Positions 39,726-53,626 of a stretch of DNA of 64,000 nucleotides are shown here, one piece after another. Below the pieces are notes generated by a model. That model did not search any database. It saw only the letters and a program-made list of their open reading frames with translations, and had not been told where the DNA came from. The DNA is from Calliopsis andreniformis (taxonomy: Eukaryota; Arthropoda; Insecta; Hymenoptera; Andrenidae). Within the stretch, counting starts at the first letter, position 1; every line of letters starts with the position of its first letter. The stretch spans positions 13,100,001-13,164,000 of the forward strand of contig NW_027480422.1 in NCBI RefSeq assembly GCF_051401765.1. The letters are read 5' to 3'. Both the position numbers and the translations under genes were made by a program.

Positions 39726-41515
39726 GTTGCCCGGATCGAAGAAATGACCGTTACTTTCAAAAAGCTTGCAATTACTCATTTTATGCGATTGAAAGCTGTT
39801 TTATTTATATTGTATTTTATGCTTCTGGCGTTGACTTCTTTGGCCGTAGCCATTCGATGTGGAGGAGTAACGCTCTAGAGTGAAGCCTAGGTTGCCCGGA
39901 ACGTAGAAATGACCATTACTTTCACACTGGTTGCAGCTTTCCTGTTATACGACGGAAAAACTGTTGCATTTTTATTGTATTTTATACTTCTGGCGTTGTA
40001 TTCAAATTCCCTAACTATTCGATCTGGTGGAACAACGCCCTGGAGTTAAGTCTAGGTTGTCCGGAAAGTAGAAATGACCATAACTTTGACACTGTTTGCA
40101 ATCATTCATTTTATGCGATGGAAAAGCTGTTGTATTTATATGGATTTTATGCTTCTGGAGTTGACTTCTAAGGCCGAAGCTATTCGATGAGATGTAGCAA
40201 CGCCCAAGAGTGAAGCCTAGGTTGCCCGGAACGTAGAAATGACCTTTACTTTCACACTGTTTGCAAATATACATTATATACGATGGAAAAGCTGTTGTAT
40301 TTATATTGTATTTTATGCTTCGGGCGTTGACTTCTAAGGCCGTAGCTATTCGATCTGGTGGAGCACCGCCCTAGAGTGAAGCCTAGGTTACCCGGAACAT
40401 AGAAATGACCAGTACTTACACACTGGTTGCAGCTTTCCTGTTATACAATGGAAAAACTGTTGCATTTTTATTGTATTTTATGCTTCTGGCGTTGTATTCA
40501 AAGTCCCTAACTATTCGATCTGGTGGAGCAACGCCCTGGTGTTAAGCCAAGGTTGCCCGGAACGTGGAAATGACCATTACTTTCACACTGGTTGCAGCTA
40601 TTCCTGTTATACGATGGAAAAACAGTTGCATTTTTATTGTATTTTATGCCTCTGGCGTTGACTTCTAAGTTCCTAGCTATTCGATCTGGTGGAGCAACGC
40701 CCTGGAGTTAAGCCTAGGTTGCCCAGAACGTTGAAATTGCCATTACCTTCACACTGTTTGCGATTATTCATTTTATACGATGGTAAAACTGTTGTACTTA
40801 TGTTGTATTTTATTCTTCTGCCGTTGAATTCTAAGTCCCTAGCTATTCGATCTGGTGGAGCAACGCCCTAGAGTGAAGCCTAGGTTACCCGGAACATAGA
40901 AATGACCAGTACTTTCACACTGGTTGCAGCTTTCCTGTTATACGATGGAAAAACTGTTGCATTTTTATTGTATTTTATACTTCTGGCGTTGTATTCAAAG
41001 TCCCTAACTATTCGATCTGGTGGAACAACGCCCTGGAGTTAAGCCTAGGTTGTCCGGAAAGTAGAAATGACCATAACTTTCACACTGTTTGCAATCATTC
41101 ATTTTATGCGATGGAAAAGCTGTTGTATTTATATGGATTTTATGCTTCTGGAGTTGACTTCTAAGGCCGCAGCTATTCGATGAGATGGAGCAACGCCCAA
41201 GAGTGAAGCCTAGGCTGCCCGGAACGTAGAAATGACCATTACTTTTACACTGGTTGCAATTATTCCTTTTACACGCAGGAAAAACTGTTGTATTTTTATT
41301 GTATTTTATGTTTCTGGCGTTGTATTCAAAGTCCCTAACTATTCGATCTGGTGGAGCAACGCCCTGGAGCGAAGCCTAGGTTGCCCGGAACGTAGAAATG
41401 ACCTGTACTTTCACACTGGTTACAATTACTCCTGTTATACTATGGAAAATCTGTTGCATTTTTATTGTATTTTATGATTCTGGCGTTAAATTCTAAGTCC
41501 CTAACTATGCTATCT

Positions 41516-44500
41516 GGTGGAGCAACGCCCTTCAGTTAAGCCTAGGTGCCCGGAACGTTGAAATGACCATAACTTTCACACTGTTTGCAATCATTCATTT
41601 TATACGATGGAAAAGCTTTTGTATTTATATTGTATTTTATGCTTCTGGAGTTGACTTCTAAGGCCATAGCTATTCGGTGTGTTGGAGCAACGCCCAAGAG
41701 TGAAACCTAGGTTGCCAGGAACGTAGAAATGACCATTACTTTCACACTGGCTGCAATTATTCATTTTACACGATGGAAAAAATGTTGTGTTTTTATTGGA
41801 TTTTATGCTTCTGGCGTTGACTTCTAAGTCCCTTGCTATTCGATCTGGTGGAGCAACGCCCTACAGTTAAGCCTAGGTTGCCCGGAACGTAGAAATGACC
41901 ATAGCTTTCACACTGGTTGCAATTATTCCTTATATACAGGGGAAAAACTGTTGTATTTATAATGTATTCTATGCTTCTGGCGTTGACTTCTTAGGCCCTA
42001 ACTATTCGATCTGGTGGAACAACGCCCCAGAGTGAAGCCTAGGTTGCGCGGAACGTAGAAAAGACCTTTACTTTCACACTGTTTGCAAATATACATTATA
42101 TACGATGGAAAAGCTGTTGTATTTATATTGTATTTTATGCTTCTGGCGTTGACTTCTAAGTCCCTTGCTATTCGATCTGGTGGAGCAACGCCCTACAGTT
42201 AAGCCTAGGTTGCCCGGAACGTAGAAATGACCATAGCTTTCACACTGGTTGCAATTATTCCTTATATACAGGGGAAAAACTGTTGTATTTATAATGTATT
42301 TTATGCTTCAGGCGTTGACTTCTAAGGCCGTAGCTATTCGATGTGGTGGAGCAACGCCCTAGAGTGAAGCCTAGGTTGCTCGGAACGTGGAAATGGCCAT
42401 TACTTTCACACTGGTTGCAATTATTCGCTTTGTAAGATGGAAAAAGTGTTGTACATTTATCGTATTTTATTCTTCTGGCGTTGACTTCTTAGGCCCTAAC
42501 TATTCGATCTGGCGGAACAACGCCATATAGTGAAGCCTAGGCTGCCCGGAACGTAGAAATGACCATACCTTTCACACTCTTGCAATTATTCGTTTTATAC
42601 CATGGAAGAACTGTTCGATTTGTTTTGTATTTTATGCTTCGGGCGTTGACTTCTAAGGACCTAACTATTCGATCTGGTGGAGCAGCGCCCTAGAGTGAAG
42701 CCTAGGTTGCCCGGAACGTAGAAATGACCATAACTTTCACACTGGTTGCTATTATTCGTTTTATACGATGGAAAAACTGTTGTACTTATATTGTATTTTA
42801 TTCTTCCGGCGTTGACTACTTAGGCCCTATCTATTCGATCTGGTGGAGCAACGACATAGAGTGAAGCCTAGGTTGCCCGGATCGTAGAAATGACCATAAC
42901 TTTCAAACTGGTTGCAATTATTCGTTTTATACGATTGAAAAGCTGTTTCATTTATTTGTAAATTATGCTTCTGGCGTTGACTTCGAAGGCCGTAGCTATT
43001 CGATGTGGTGGAGTAACTCCCTAGAGTGAAGCCTGGGTTGCCCGGAACGTAGAAATGACCATAACTATCACACTGGTTGCTATTATTCTTTTTATACGAT
43101 GGAGATACTGTTGTACTTATATTGTATTTTATTTCTCTGGCGTTGTATTCTAAATCCCTAGCTATTCGATCTGGTGGATCAACGCCCTAGAGTGAAGCCT
43201 AGGTTGCCCGGAACGTAGAAATGACCCTTACTTTCACAGAGTTTGCAATTACTCATTTTATACGATGGAAAAACTGTTTTATTTATATTGTATTTTATGC
43301 TTCTGGCATTGACTTCTAAGGCCGCAGCTATTCGATGTGGTGGAGCGACTCCCTAGAGTGAAGCTCAGGTTGCCCGGAACGTAGAACCGACCATTACTTT
43401 CACATTGGTTGCAATTATTCGTGTTGTACGATGGAAAAACTGTTGTATTTATATTGTATTTTATGCTTCTGGCGTTGACTTCTAAGGACGTAACTATTCG
43501 ATCTGGTGGAGCAACGCCCTACAGTTAAGCCTGGGTTGCCCGGAACGTAGAAATGACCATAGCTTTCACACTGGTTGCAATTATTCCTTATATACAAGGG
43601 AAAAACTGTTGTATTTAAATTGTATTCTATGCTTCTGGCGTTGACTTCTTAGGCCCTGACTATTCGATCTGGTGGAACAACTCCCTAGAGTGAAGCCTAG
43701 GTTGCCCGGAACGTAGAAATGACCATTACTTTCACACTGGTTGCAATTATTCGTTTTGTACAATGGAATACCTGTTGTATTTTTATTGTATTTTATGCGT
43801 CTGGCCTTGTTTTTTAAGCCCCTAACTATTCGATCTGGTAGAGCACGCCCTAGAGTAAAGCCTAGGTTGCCCGGAACGTAGAAATGACCATTACCTTCAC
43901 ACTGCTTGCAATTATATATTTTATTCGATGGAAAAACTGTTACACTTATGTTGTATTTTATTCTTCTGGCGTTCAATTCTAAGTCCCTAGCTATTCGATC
44001 TGGTGGAGCAATTCCCTAGATTAAAGCCTAGGTTCCCCGGAACATAGAAATCATCATTATTTTCACACTGGTTGCAATTATTCCTGTTATACGATGGAAA
44101 AACTGTTGTAATTTCCTTTTATTTTATGCTTCTGGCTTTGACTTCTAAGGACCTAAGTATTCGTTCAGGGTAGCAACGCACTAGTGTGAAGCCTAGGTTG
44201 TCCTGAACGTAGAAATGACCATAACCTTCACACTGGTTGCAATTATTCGTTTTATACGATGGAAAAGCTGTAGGATTTATATTATATATTACGCTTCTGT
44301 CGTTGACTTAGTAGGCCCTAACTAGCGGATCTGGTGGAACAACGCCCTAGGCTGAAGCCTAGGTTGCCCGGAACGTAGAAATGACCATTACTTTCACACT
44401 GGTTGCAATTACTCGTCTTGTACGATGGAAAAGCTGTTGTATTTATATTGTATTTTATGCTTCTGTCGTTGACTTCTTAGGCCCTAACTATTCGACCTGG

Positions 44501-47441
44501 TAGAGCAACGCCCTAGAGTGAAGCCTAGATTGCCCGGAACGTAGAAATGGCCATTACCTTTACGCTTGTTGCAATTACTCGTCTTGTACGATGGAAAAGC
44601 TGTTGTATTTATATTGTATTTTATGCTTCTGCCGTTTACTTCTTAGGCCCTAACTATACGATCTGGTGGAGCAACGCCCTAGGGTGAAGCCTAGGTTGTC
44701 CGGAACGTAGAAATGACCATAAGCTTCACACTGGTTGCTATTACTCGTCTTGTACGATGGAAAAGCTGTTGTATTTATATTGTATTTTATGCTTCTGGCG
44801 TTGCCTTTTAGGCCCTAACTCTTCGATCAGGTGGAGCAACGCCCTAGGGTGTAGCCTGGGTTGCCCGGAACGTTGAAATGACCATAACTTTCATACTGTT
44901 TGCGATTATTCATTTTATACGATGGTGAAACTGTTGTACATATATCGTATTTTATGATTCTGGCGTCGCCTTTTACACCCTAACTATTCGATCAGGTGGA
45001 GCAACGCCGTAGTGTGAAGCCTGGGTCGCAGGATCGTAGAAATGACCATTACTTGCACAGTGGTTGCAATTATTCGTTTTATACGATGGTAAAACTGTTG
45101 TATTTATTTTGTATTTGGTGCTCCTGGCGTTGACTTCTTAGGCCCTAACTATTCGATCTGGTGGAGCAACGCCCTAGAGTGAAGGCTAGGCTGCCTGGAA
45201 CGTAGAAATGACCATGTCTTTCACACTGGTTGCAATTATTCCTGTTATACGATGGAAAAACTGTTGTTATTTTATTTTATTTTATGCTTCTGGCGTTGAC
45301 TTCTAATGCCATAGCTATTAGATCTGGAGGAGCAACGCCCTCGAGTGAAGCCTGGGTTGCCCAGAACGTCGAAATGACCATTACTTTCACACTGTTTGCA
45401 ATTATTCATTTCATTGAATGGAAAAACTGTTGTATTTATATTGTATTTTATGCTTCGAGCGTTGATTTGGTAGGCCCAAACTATTCGATCTGGTGGAGCA
45501 ACGCCCTAGACTGAAGCCTATGTTGCCCGGAACGTAGAAATCAGCATTACCTTCACACTGGTTGCAATTACTTTACTTTATGATCCTGGCGTTGACTACT
45601 TAGGCCCTATCTATTCGATCTGGTGGAGCAGCGACATAGAGTGAAGCCTAGGTTGCCCGGATCGAAGAAATGACCGTTACTTTCAAAAAGCTTGCAATTA
45701 CTCATTTTATGCGATTGAAAGCTGTTTTATTTATATTGTATTTTATGCTTCTGGCGTTGACTTCTTTGGCCGTAGCCATTCGATGTGGAGGAGTAACGCT
45801 CTAGAGTGAAGCCTAGGTTGCCCGGAACGTAGAAATGACCATTACTTTCACACTGGTTGCAGCTTTCCTGTTATACGACGGAAAAACTGTTGCATTTTTA
45901 TTGTATTTTATACTTCTGGCGTTGTATTCAAATTCCCTAACTATTCGATCTGGTGGAACAACGCCCTGGAGTTAAGTCTAGGTTGTCCGGAAAGTAGAAA
46001 TGACCATAACTTTGACACTGTTTGCAATCATTCATTTTATGCGATGGAAAAGCTGTTGTATTTATATGGATTTTATGCTTCTGGAGTTGACTTCTAAGGC
46101 CGAAGCTATTCGATGAGATGTAGCAACGCCCAAGAGTGAAGCCTAGGTTGCCCGGAACGTAGAAATGACCTTTACTTTCACACTGTTTGCAAATATACAT
46201 TATATACGATGGAAAAGCTGTTGTATTTATATTGTATTTTATGCTTCGGGCGTTGACTTCTAAGGCCGTAGCTATTCGATCTGGTGGAGCACCGCCCTAG
46301 AGTGAAGCCTAGGTTACCCGGAACATAGAAATGACCAGTACTTACACACTGGTTGCAGCTTTCCTGTTATACAATGGAAAAACTGTTGCATTTTTATTGT
46401 ATTTTATGCTTCTGGCGTTGTATTCAAAGTCCCTAACTATTCGATCTGGTGGAGCAACGCCCTGGTGTTAAGCCAAGGTTGCCCGGAACGTGGAAATGAC
46501 CATTACTTTCACACTGGTTGCAGCTATTCCTGTTATACGATGGAAAAACAGTTGCATTTTTATTGTATTTTATGCCTCTGGCGTTGACTTCTAAGTTCCT
46601 AGCTATTCGATCTGGTGGAGCAACGCCCTGGAGTTAAGCCTAGGTTGCCCAGAACGTTGAAATTGCCATTACCTTCACACTGTTTGCGATTATTCATTTT
46701 ATACGATGGTAAAACTGTTGTACTTATGTTGTATTTTATTCTTCTGCCGTTGAATTCTAAGTCCCTAGCTATTCGATCTGGTGGAGCAACGCCCTAGAGT
46801 GAAGCCTAGGTTACCCGGAACATAGAAATGACCAGTACTTTCACACTGGTTGCAGCTTTCCTGTTATACGATGGAAAAACTGTTGCATTTTTATTGTATT
46901 TTATACTTCTGGCGTTGTATTCAAAGTCCCTAACTATTCGATCTGGTGGAACAACGCCCTGGAGTTAAGCCTAGGTTGTCCGGAAAGTAGAAATGACCAT
47001 AACTTTCACACTGTTTGCAATCATTCATTTTATGCGATGGAAAAGCTGTTGTATTTATATGGATTTTATGCTTCTGGAGTTGACTTCTAAGGCCGCAGCT
47101 ATTCGATGAGATGGAGCAACGCCCAAGAGTGAAGCCTAGGCTGCCCGGAACGTAGAAATGACCATTACTTTTACACTGGTTGCAATTATTCCTTTTACAC
47201 GCAGGAAAAACTGTTGTATTTTTATTGTATTTTATGTTTCTGGCGTTGTATTCAAAGTCCCTAACTATTCGATCTGGTGGAGCAACGCCCTGGAGCGAAG
47301 CCTAGGTTGCCCGGAACGTAGAAATGACCTGTACTTTCACACTGGTTACAATTACTCCTGTTATACTATGGAAAATCTGTTGCATTTTTATTGTATTTTA
47401 TGATTCTGGCGTTAAATTCTAAGTCCCTAACTATGCTATCT
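41516..47441 (+). repeat. HOR family C, full copy C2 (36 monomers, 5,926 bp)
   Basis: This is the second tandem copy of the 5,926-bp unit, with the same truncated monomer (near 45,566), the same two-monomer doubling (near 41,828 and 42,160) and the same run of three ATTACTCGTCTTGTACG monomers. By eye it equals C1 over most of its length. Such identity in a non-coding array implies very recent duplication or conversion, or a copied stretch in the assembly. Confidence 0.92.
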
Positions 47442-49990
47442 GGTGGAGCAACGCCCTTCAGTTAAGCCTAGGTGCCCGGAACGTTGAAATGACCATAACT
47501 TTCACACTGTTTGCAATCATTCATTTTATACGATGGAAAAGCTTTTGTATTTATATTGTATTTTATGCTTCTGGAGTTGACTTCTAAGGCCATAGCTATT
47601 CGGTGTGTTGGAGCAACGCCCAAGAGTGAAACCTAGGTTGCCAGGAACGTAGAAATGACCATTACTTTCACACTGGCTGCAATTATTCATTTTACACGAT
47701 GGAAAAAATGTTGTATTTTTATTGGATTTTATGCTTCTGGCGTTGACTTCTAAGTCCCTTGCTATTCGATCTGGTGGAGCAACGCCCTACAGTTAAGCCT
47801 AGGTTGCCCGGAACGTAGAAATGGCCATAGCTTTAACACTGGTTGCAATTATTCCTTATATACAGGGGAAAAACTGTTGTATTTATATTGTATTCTATGC
47901 TTCTGGCGTTGACTTCTTAGGCCCTAACTATTCGATCTGGTGGAACAACGCCCCAGAGTGAAGCCTAGGTTGCGCGGAACGTAGAAAAGACCTTTACTTT
48001 CACACTGTTTGCAAATATACATTATATACGATGGAAAAGCTGTTGTATTTATATTGTATTTTATGCTTCGGGCGTTGACTTCTAAGGACCTAACTATTCG
48101 ATCTGGTGGAGCAGCGCCCTAGAGTGAAGCCTAGGTTGCCCGGAACGTAGAAATGACCATAACTTTCACACTGGTTGCTATTATTCGTTTTATACGATGG
48201 AAAAACTGTTGTACTTATATTGTATTTTATTCTTCCGGCGTTGACTACTTAGGCCCTATCTATTCGGTCTGGTGGAGCAACGACATAGAGTGAAGCCTAG
48301 GTTGCCCGGATCGTAGAAATGACCATAACTTTCAAACTGGTTGCAATTATTCGTTTTATACGATTGAAAAGCTGTTTCATTTATTTGTAAATTATGCTTC
48401 TGGCGTTGACTTCGAAGGCCGTAGCTATTCGATGTGGTGGAGTAACTCCCTAGAGTGAAGCCTGGGTTGCCCGGAACGTAGAAATGACCATAACTATCAC
48501 ACTGGTTGCTATTATTCTTTTTATACGATGGAGATACTGTTGTACTTATATTGTATTTTATTTCTCTGGCGTTGTATTCTAAATCCCTAGCTATTCGATC
48601 TGGTGGATCAACGCCCTAGAGTGAAGCCTAGGTTGCCCGGAACGTAGAAATGACCCTTACTTTCACAGAGTTTGCAATTACTCATTTTATACGATGGAAA
48701 AACTGTTTTATTTATATTGTATTTTATGCTTCTGGCATTGACTTCTAAGGCCGCAGCTATTCGATGTGGTGGAGCGACTCCCTAGAGTGAAGCTCAGGTT
48801 GCCCGGAACGTAGAACCGACCATTACTTTCACATTGGTTGCAATTATTCGTGTTGTACGATGGAAAAACTGTTGTATTTATATTGTATTTTATGCTTCTG
48901 GCGTTGACTTCTAAGGCCGTAACTATTCGATCTGGTGGAGCAACGCCCTACAGTTAAGCCTGGGTTGCCCGGAACGTAGAAATGACCATAGCTTTCACAC
49001 TGGTTGCAATTATTCCTTATATACAAGGGAAAAACTGTTGTATTTAAATTGTATTCTATGCTTCTGGCGTTGACTTCTTAGGCCCTGACTATTCGATCTG
49101 GTGGAACAACTCCCTAGAGTGAAGCCTAGGTTGCCCGGAACGTAGAAATGACCATTACTTTCACACTGGTTGCAATTATTCGTTTTGTACAATGGAATAC
49201 CTGTTGTATTTTTATTGTATTTTATGCGTCTGGCCTTGTTTTTTAAGCCCCTAACTATTCGATCTGGTAGAGCACGCCCTAGAGTAAAGCCTAGGTTGCC
49301 CGGAACGTAGAAATGACCATTACCTTCACACTGCTTGCAATTATATATTTTATTCGATGGAAAAACTGTTACACTTATGTTGTATTTTATTCTTCTGGCG
49401 TTCAATTCTAAGTCCCTAGCTATTCGATCTGGTGGAGCAATTCCCTAGATTAAAGCCTAGGTTCCCCGGAACATAGAAATCATCATTATTTTCACACTGG
49501 TTGCAATTATTCCTGTTATACGATGGAAAAACTGTTGTAATTTCCTTTTATTTTATGCTTCTGGCTTTGACTTCTAAGGACCTAAGTATTCGTTCAGGGT
49601 AGCAACGCACTAGTGTGAAGTCTAGGTTGTCCTGAACGTAGAAATGACCATAACCTTCACACTGGTTGCAATTATTCGTTTTATACGATGGAAAAGCTGT
49701 AGTATTTATATTATATATTACGCTTCTGTCGTTGACTTAGTAGGCCCTAACTAGCGGATCTGGTGGAACAACGCCCTAGGCTGAAGCCTAGATTGCCCGG
49801 AACGTAGAAATGGCCATTACCTTTACGCTTGTTGCAATTACTCGTCTTGTACGATGGAAAAGCTGTTGTATTTATATTGTATTTTATGCTTCTGCCGTTT
49901 ACTTCTTAGGCCCTAACTATACGATCTGGTGGAGCAACGCCCTAGCGTGAAGCCTAGGTTGTCCGGAACGTAGAAATGACCATAACCTTC
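47442..49990 (+). repeat. HOR family C, shortened copy C3
   Basis: C3 follows C2 at 5,926 bp up to about 48,066, then at 5,429 bp. The 497 bp at 42,141-42,637 (three monomers) have no counterpart, and the joint is the same as in the C0 copy near 8,840. A second loss of one monomer lies near 49,790, where CCTAGGCTGAAGCCTA runs straight into GATTGCCCGG. A few base changes set it apart from C2, for example TATTCGGTCTGG near 48,265, GCTTTAACACTGG near 47,832 and GGCCGTAAC near 48,913. Similarity to the C unit ends near 49,990. Confidence 0.9.
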
Positions 49991-52900
49991 ACACTGGTTG
50001 CAATTATTCGTTTTATACGATGGAAAAACTATTGTATTTTTATTGTATTTTATGCTTAAGGCGTCGACTTCTAAGGCCGTAACTATTCGATGTGGTGTAG
50101 CAGCGCCCTAGAGTGAACCCTAGGTTGCCCGGAACGTAGAAATGACCATTACTTTAACACTGGTTGCAATTATTCCTGTTATACGATGGAAAAACTGATG
50201 TATTTATTTTGTATTTTATGCTTCTGGCGTTGACTTCTTAGGCCCTAACAATTGGATCTGGTGGAGCAACGCCCTAGGGTGAAGCCTAGGTTGCCCGGAA
50301 CGTAGAAATGACCATATCATTCACACTGGTTGCAATTATTCCTGTTATACGATGGAAAAACTGTTGTATTTTTATTATATTTTATGCATCGGGCGTTGAC
50401 TTCTAAGGCCCTAACTATTGGATCTGGTGGAACAACGCTCTAGAGTGAAGTGTAGGTTGCCAGGTACGTAGAAATGACCATCACTTTCACACTGTTTGCA
50501 ATTATTCCTGTTATACGGTGGAAACACTGTAGTATTTATACTGTATTATATGCTTCTGGCGTTCACTTTTAAGGCCCTAACTATTCGATGTGGTGGAGTA
50601 ACGCCCTAGAGTGAAGCCTAGGTTGCCCGCAACGTAGAAATGTTCATCACCTTCACTCTGGTTGCAAATATTCCTGTTCTACGATGGAAAAGCTGTTGTA
50701 TCTTTATTGTATTTTATGCCTCTGTCGTTGACTTCTTAGGCCCTAACCATTGGATCTGGTGGACCAACGCCCTAGAGTGAAGCCTAGGTTGCTCGGAACG
50801 TAGAAATGACCGTTACCTTCACACTGCTTGCAATTATTCATTTTATACGATTGAAAAGCTGTTACACTTATGTTGTATTTTATTCTGCAGGCGTTGACTT
50901 CTAATGCCCTAGCTATTCGATCTGGTGGAGCAACGCCCTAGGGTGAAGCCTAGGTTGCCCGCAACGTAGAAATCACCTTCACCTTCACTCTGGTTGCAAT
51001 TCTTCCTGTTATACGATGGAAAAACTGTTGCATCTATTTTGTATTTTATGCTTCTGGCGTTGACTTCTTAGGTCCTAACTATTGGATCTGGTGGAGCAAC
51101 GCCCTAGGGTGAAGCCTAGGTTGCACGGAACGTAGAAATGCCCATTACTCTCACACTGGTTGTAATTAACCCTGTTACACGATGGAATAACTGTTGTATT
51201 TTTAATTTATTTTGTGCTTCTGGCGTTGACTTGTAAGGCCGTAGGTATTCGATGTGGTGGAGCAACGCCATAGCGTGAAGCCTAGGTTGCCCGGAACGTA
51301 GAAATAAACATTACTTCCACACTGTTTGCAATTATTCCTGTTATACGATGGAAAAACTGTGGTATTTTTATTGTATTTTATGCTCCGGGCGTTGACTTCT
51401 GAGGTCCTAACTATTGGATCTGCTGGAGCAACGCCCTAGTGTGAAGCCTAGGTTGCACGGAACGTAGAAATGACCATACCTTTCACACTTGTTGCAATTA
51501 TTCGTATTATACGTTGGAAAAACAGTTGTATTTATATTGTATTTTATGCTTCTGGCGTTGACTTCTTAGGCCCTAACTATTCGATCTGTTGGAGCAACGC
51601 CCTAGAGAGAAGCCTAGATTTCCCGGAATGTAGAAAAGACCATTACCTTCAGGCATGTTGCAATTGTTCCTGTTATACGATGAAAGAACTGTTGTATTTT
51701 TCTTGTGTTTTATGCGTCTGGAGTTGTTTTCTAAGGCCCTAACTATTCGACCTGGTGGAGCAACGCCCTAGAGCGAAGCCTAGGTTGCCCGGAACGTAGA
51801 AATGACCTTTACTTTCACACTATTTGCATATATACATTATATACGATGGAAAAACTGCTGTATTTTTATTGTATTTTATGCTTCGGGCGTTGACTTCTAA
51901 GGCCGTAGCTATTCGATCTGGTATAGCAACGCCCTTGGGTGAAGCCTAGGTTGGCCGGAACGTAGAAATGGACATAACTTTCATACTGGTTGCAATTATT
52001 CGTTTTATACCGTGGAAAGACTGTTGTATTTATATTGTGTTTAATGCGTCTGGAGTTGTTTTCTAAGGCCCTAACTATTCGACCTGATGGACCAACGGCC
52101 TAGCGTGAAGCCTAGGTAGCACGGAACGTAGAAATGCCCATTACTCTCACACTGGTTGTAATTAACCCTGTTACACGATGGAATAACTGTTGTATTTTTA
52201 TTTTATTTTGTGCTTCTGGCGTTGACTTCTTAGGCCCTAGCTATTCGATCTGGTGGACCAACGCCCTAGAGTGAAGCCTAGGTTGCTCGGAACGTAGAAA
52301 TGACCATAACTTTCACACTGGCTGCAATTATTCGTTTTATACAATGGAAAAACTGTTCTATTTATTTTGTATCTTATGCTTCGGGCGTTGACTTCTAAGG
52401 CCCTAACTATTCGATTTGGTGGAGCAACGCTCTAGAGTGAAGCCTAGGTTATCCAGAACGTAGAAATGACCATTACCTTCACACTGCTTGCAATTATACA
52501 TTTTATACGATGGAAAAACTGTGGTACTTATGTTGTATTTTATTCTTCTGGCGTTGAATTCTAAGTCCATAGCTATTCGATCTGTTGAAGCAACGCCCTA
52601 CAGTGAAGCCTAGGTTACACGGAACATAGAAATGATCAGTACTTTCACACTGGTTGCAGCTTTCCTGTTATACGATGGAAAAACTGTTGCATTTTTATTG
52701 TATTTTATGCTTCTGGCGTTGTATTCAAAGTCCCTAACTATTCGATCTGGTGGAGCAACGCCCTGGAGTTAAGCCTAGGTTGCCCGGAACGTAGAGATGA
52801 CCATAACTTTTACACTGGTTGCAATTATCTATTTTATACGATGGAAGAACTGCTGTACATATATCGTATTTTATGCTTTTGGCGTTGACTTCTTAGGCCC

Positions 52901-53626
52901 TAACTATTCGATCTGGTGGAGCAACGCCCTAGAGCGAAGCCTAGGTTGCCCGGAACGTAGAAATGACCATAACTTTCACAATGGTTGCAATTATTCGTTA
53001 TATACAATGGAAAAACTGTTCTATTTATTTTGTATTTTATGCTTATGGCGCTGACTTCTAAGGCCGTAGCTGTTCGATGTGTTGGAGCAACTCTCTTGAG
53101 TGAGTCCTAGGTTGCCAGGAACGTAGAAATGACCATATCTTTCACACTGTTTGCAATTATTCCAGTTATACGGTGGAAAAGCTGTTGTATTTATATTGTA
53201 TTTAATGATTCTGGCGTTGACTTCTAAGGCCATAGCTATTCGACGTGGTCGAGCAACGCCCTCGAGTGAAGCCTAGGTAGCCCGGAACGTAGAAATGACC
53301 ATATCTTACACACTGGTTGCAATTATTCGTGTTGTACGATGGAAAAGCTGTTGTATTTATATTGCATTTTATGCTTCTGGCGTAGTCTTCTTAGGCCCTA
53401 ACTATTCGATCTGGTGGAACAACGCCCTAGAGTGAAACCTAGGTTGCCCGGATCGTAGAAATTACCAACACTATCACACTGGTTGCAATTATTCCTGTCA
53501 TCCGATGGAAAAACTGTTGCATCTATTTTGTATTTTATGCTTCTGGCGTTGACTTCTTAGGTCCTAACTATTGGATCTGGTTGAGCAACGCCCTAGGGTG
53601 AAGCCTAGGCTGCCCGGAACGTAGAA

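Larger units (their letters stand above)
35590..41515 (+). repeat. HOR family C, full copy C1 (36 monomers, 5,926 bp)
   Basis: Every marker here recurs 5,926 bp downstream: 36,241 with 42,167, 37,489 with 43,415, 39,304 with 45,230, and 40,689 with 46,615. From about 35,930 rightward the two copies look identical by eye; at the left edge a few differences appear (for example GAAACGCCC at 35,761 against GCAACGCCC). The unit is 50 bp short of 36 x 166 because of one truncated monomer near 39,650 and several 1-2 base indels. It contains pieces akin to B (13,411-like near 37,311; 14,644-like near 39,350), to the 31,915 transition block (38,875) and to D, so it is a composite. Confidence 0.92.
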
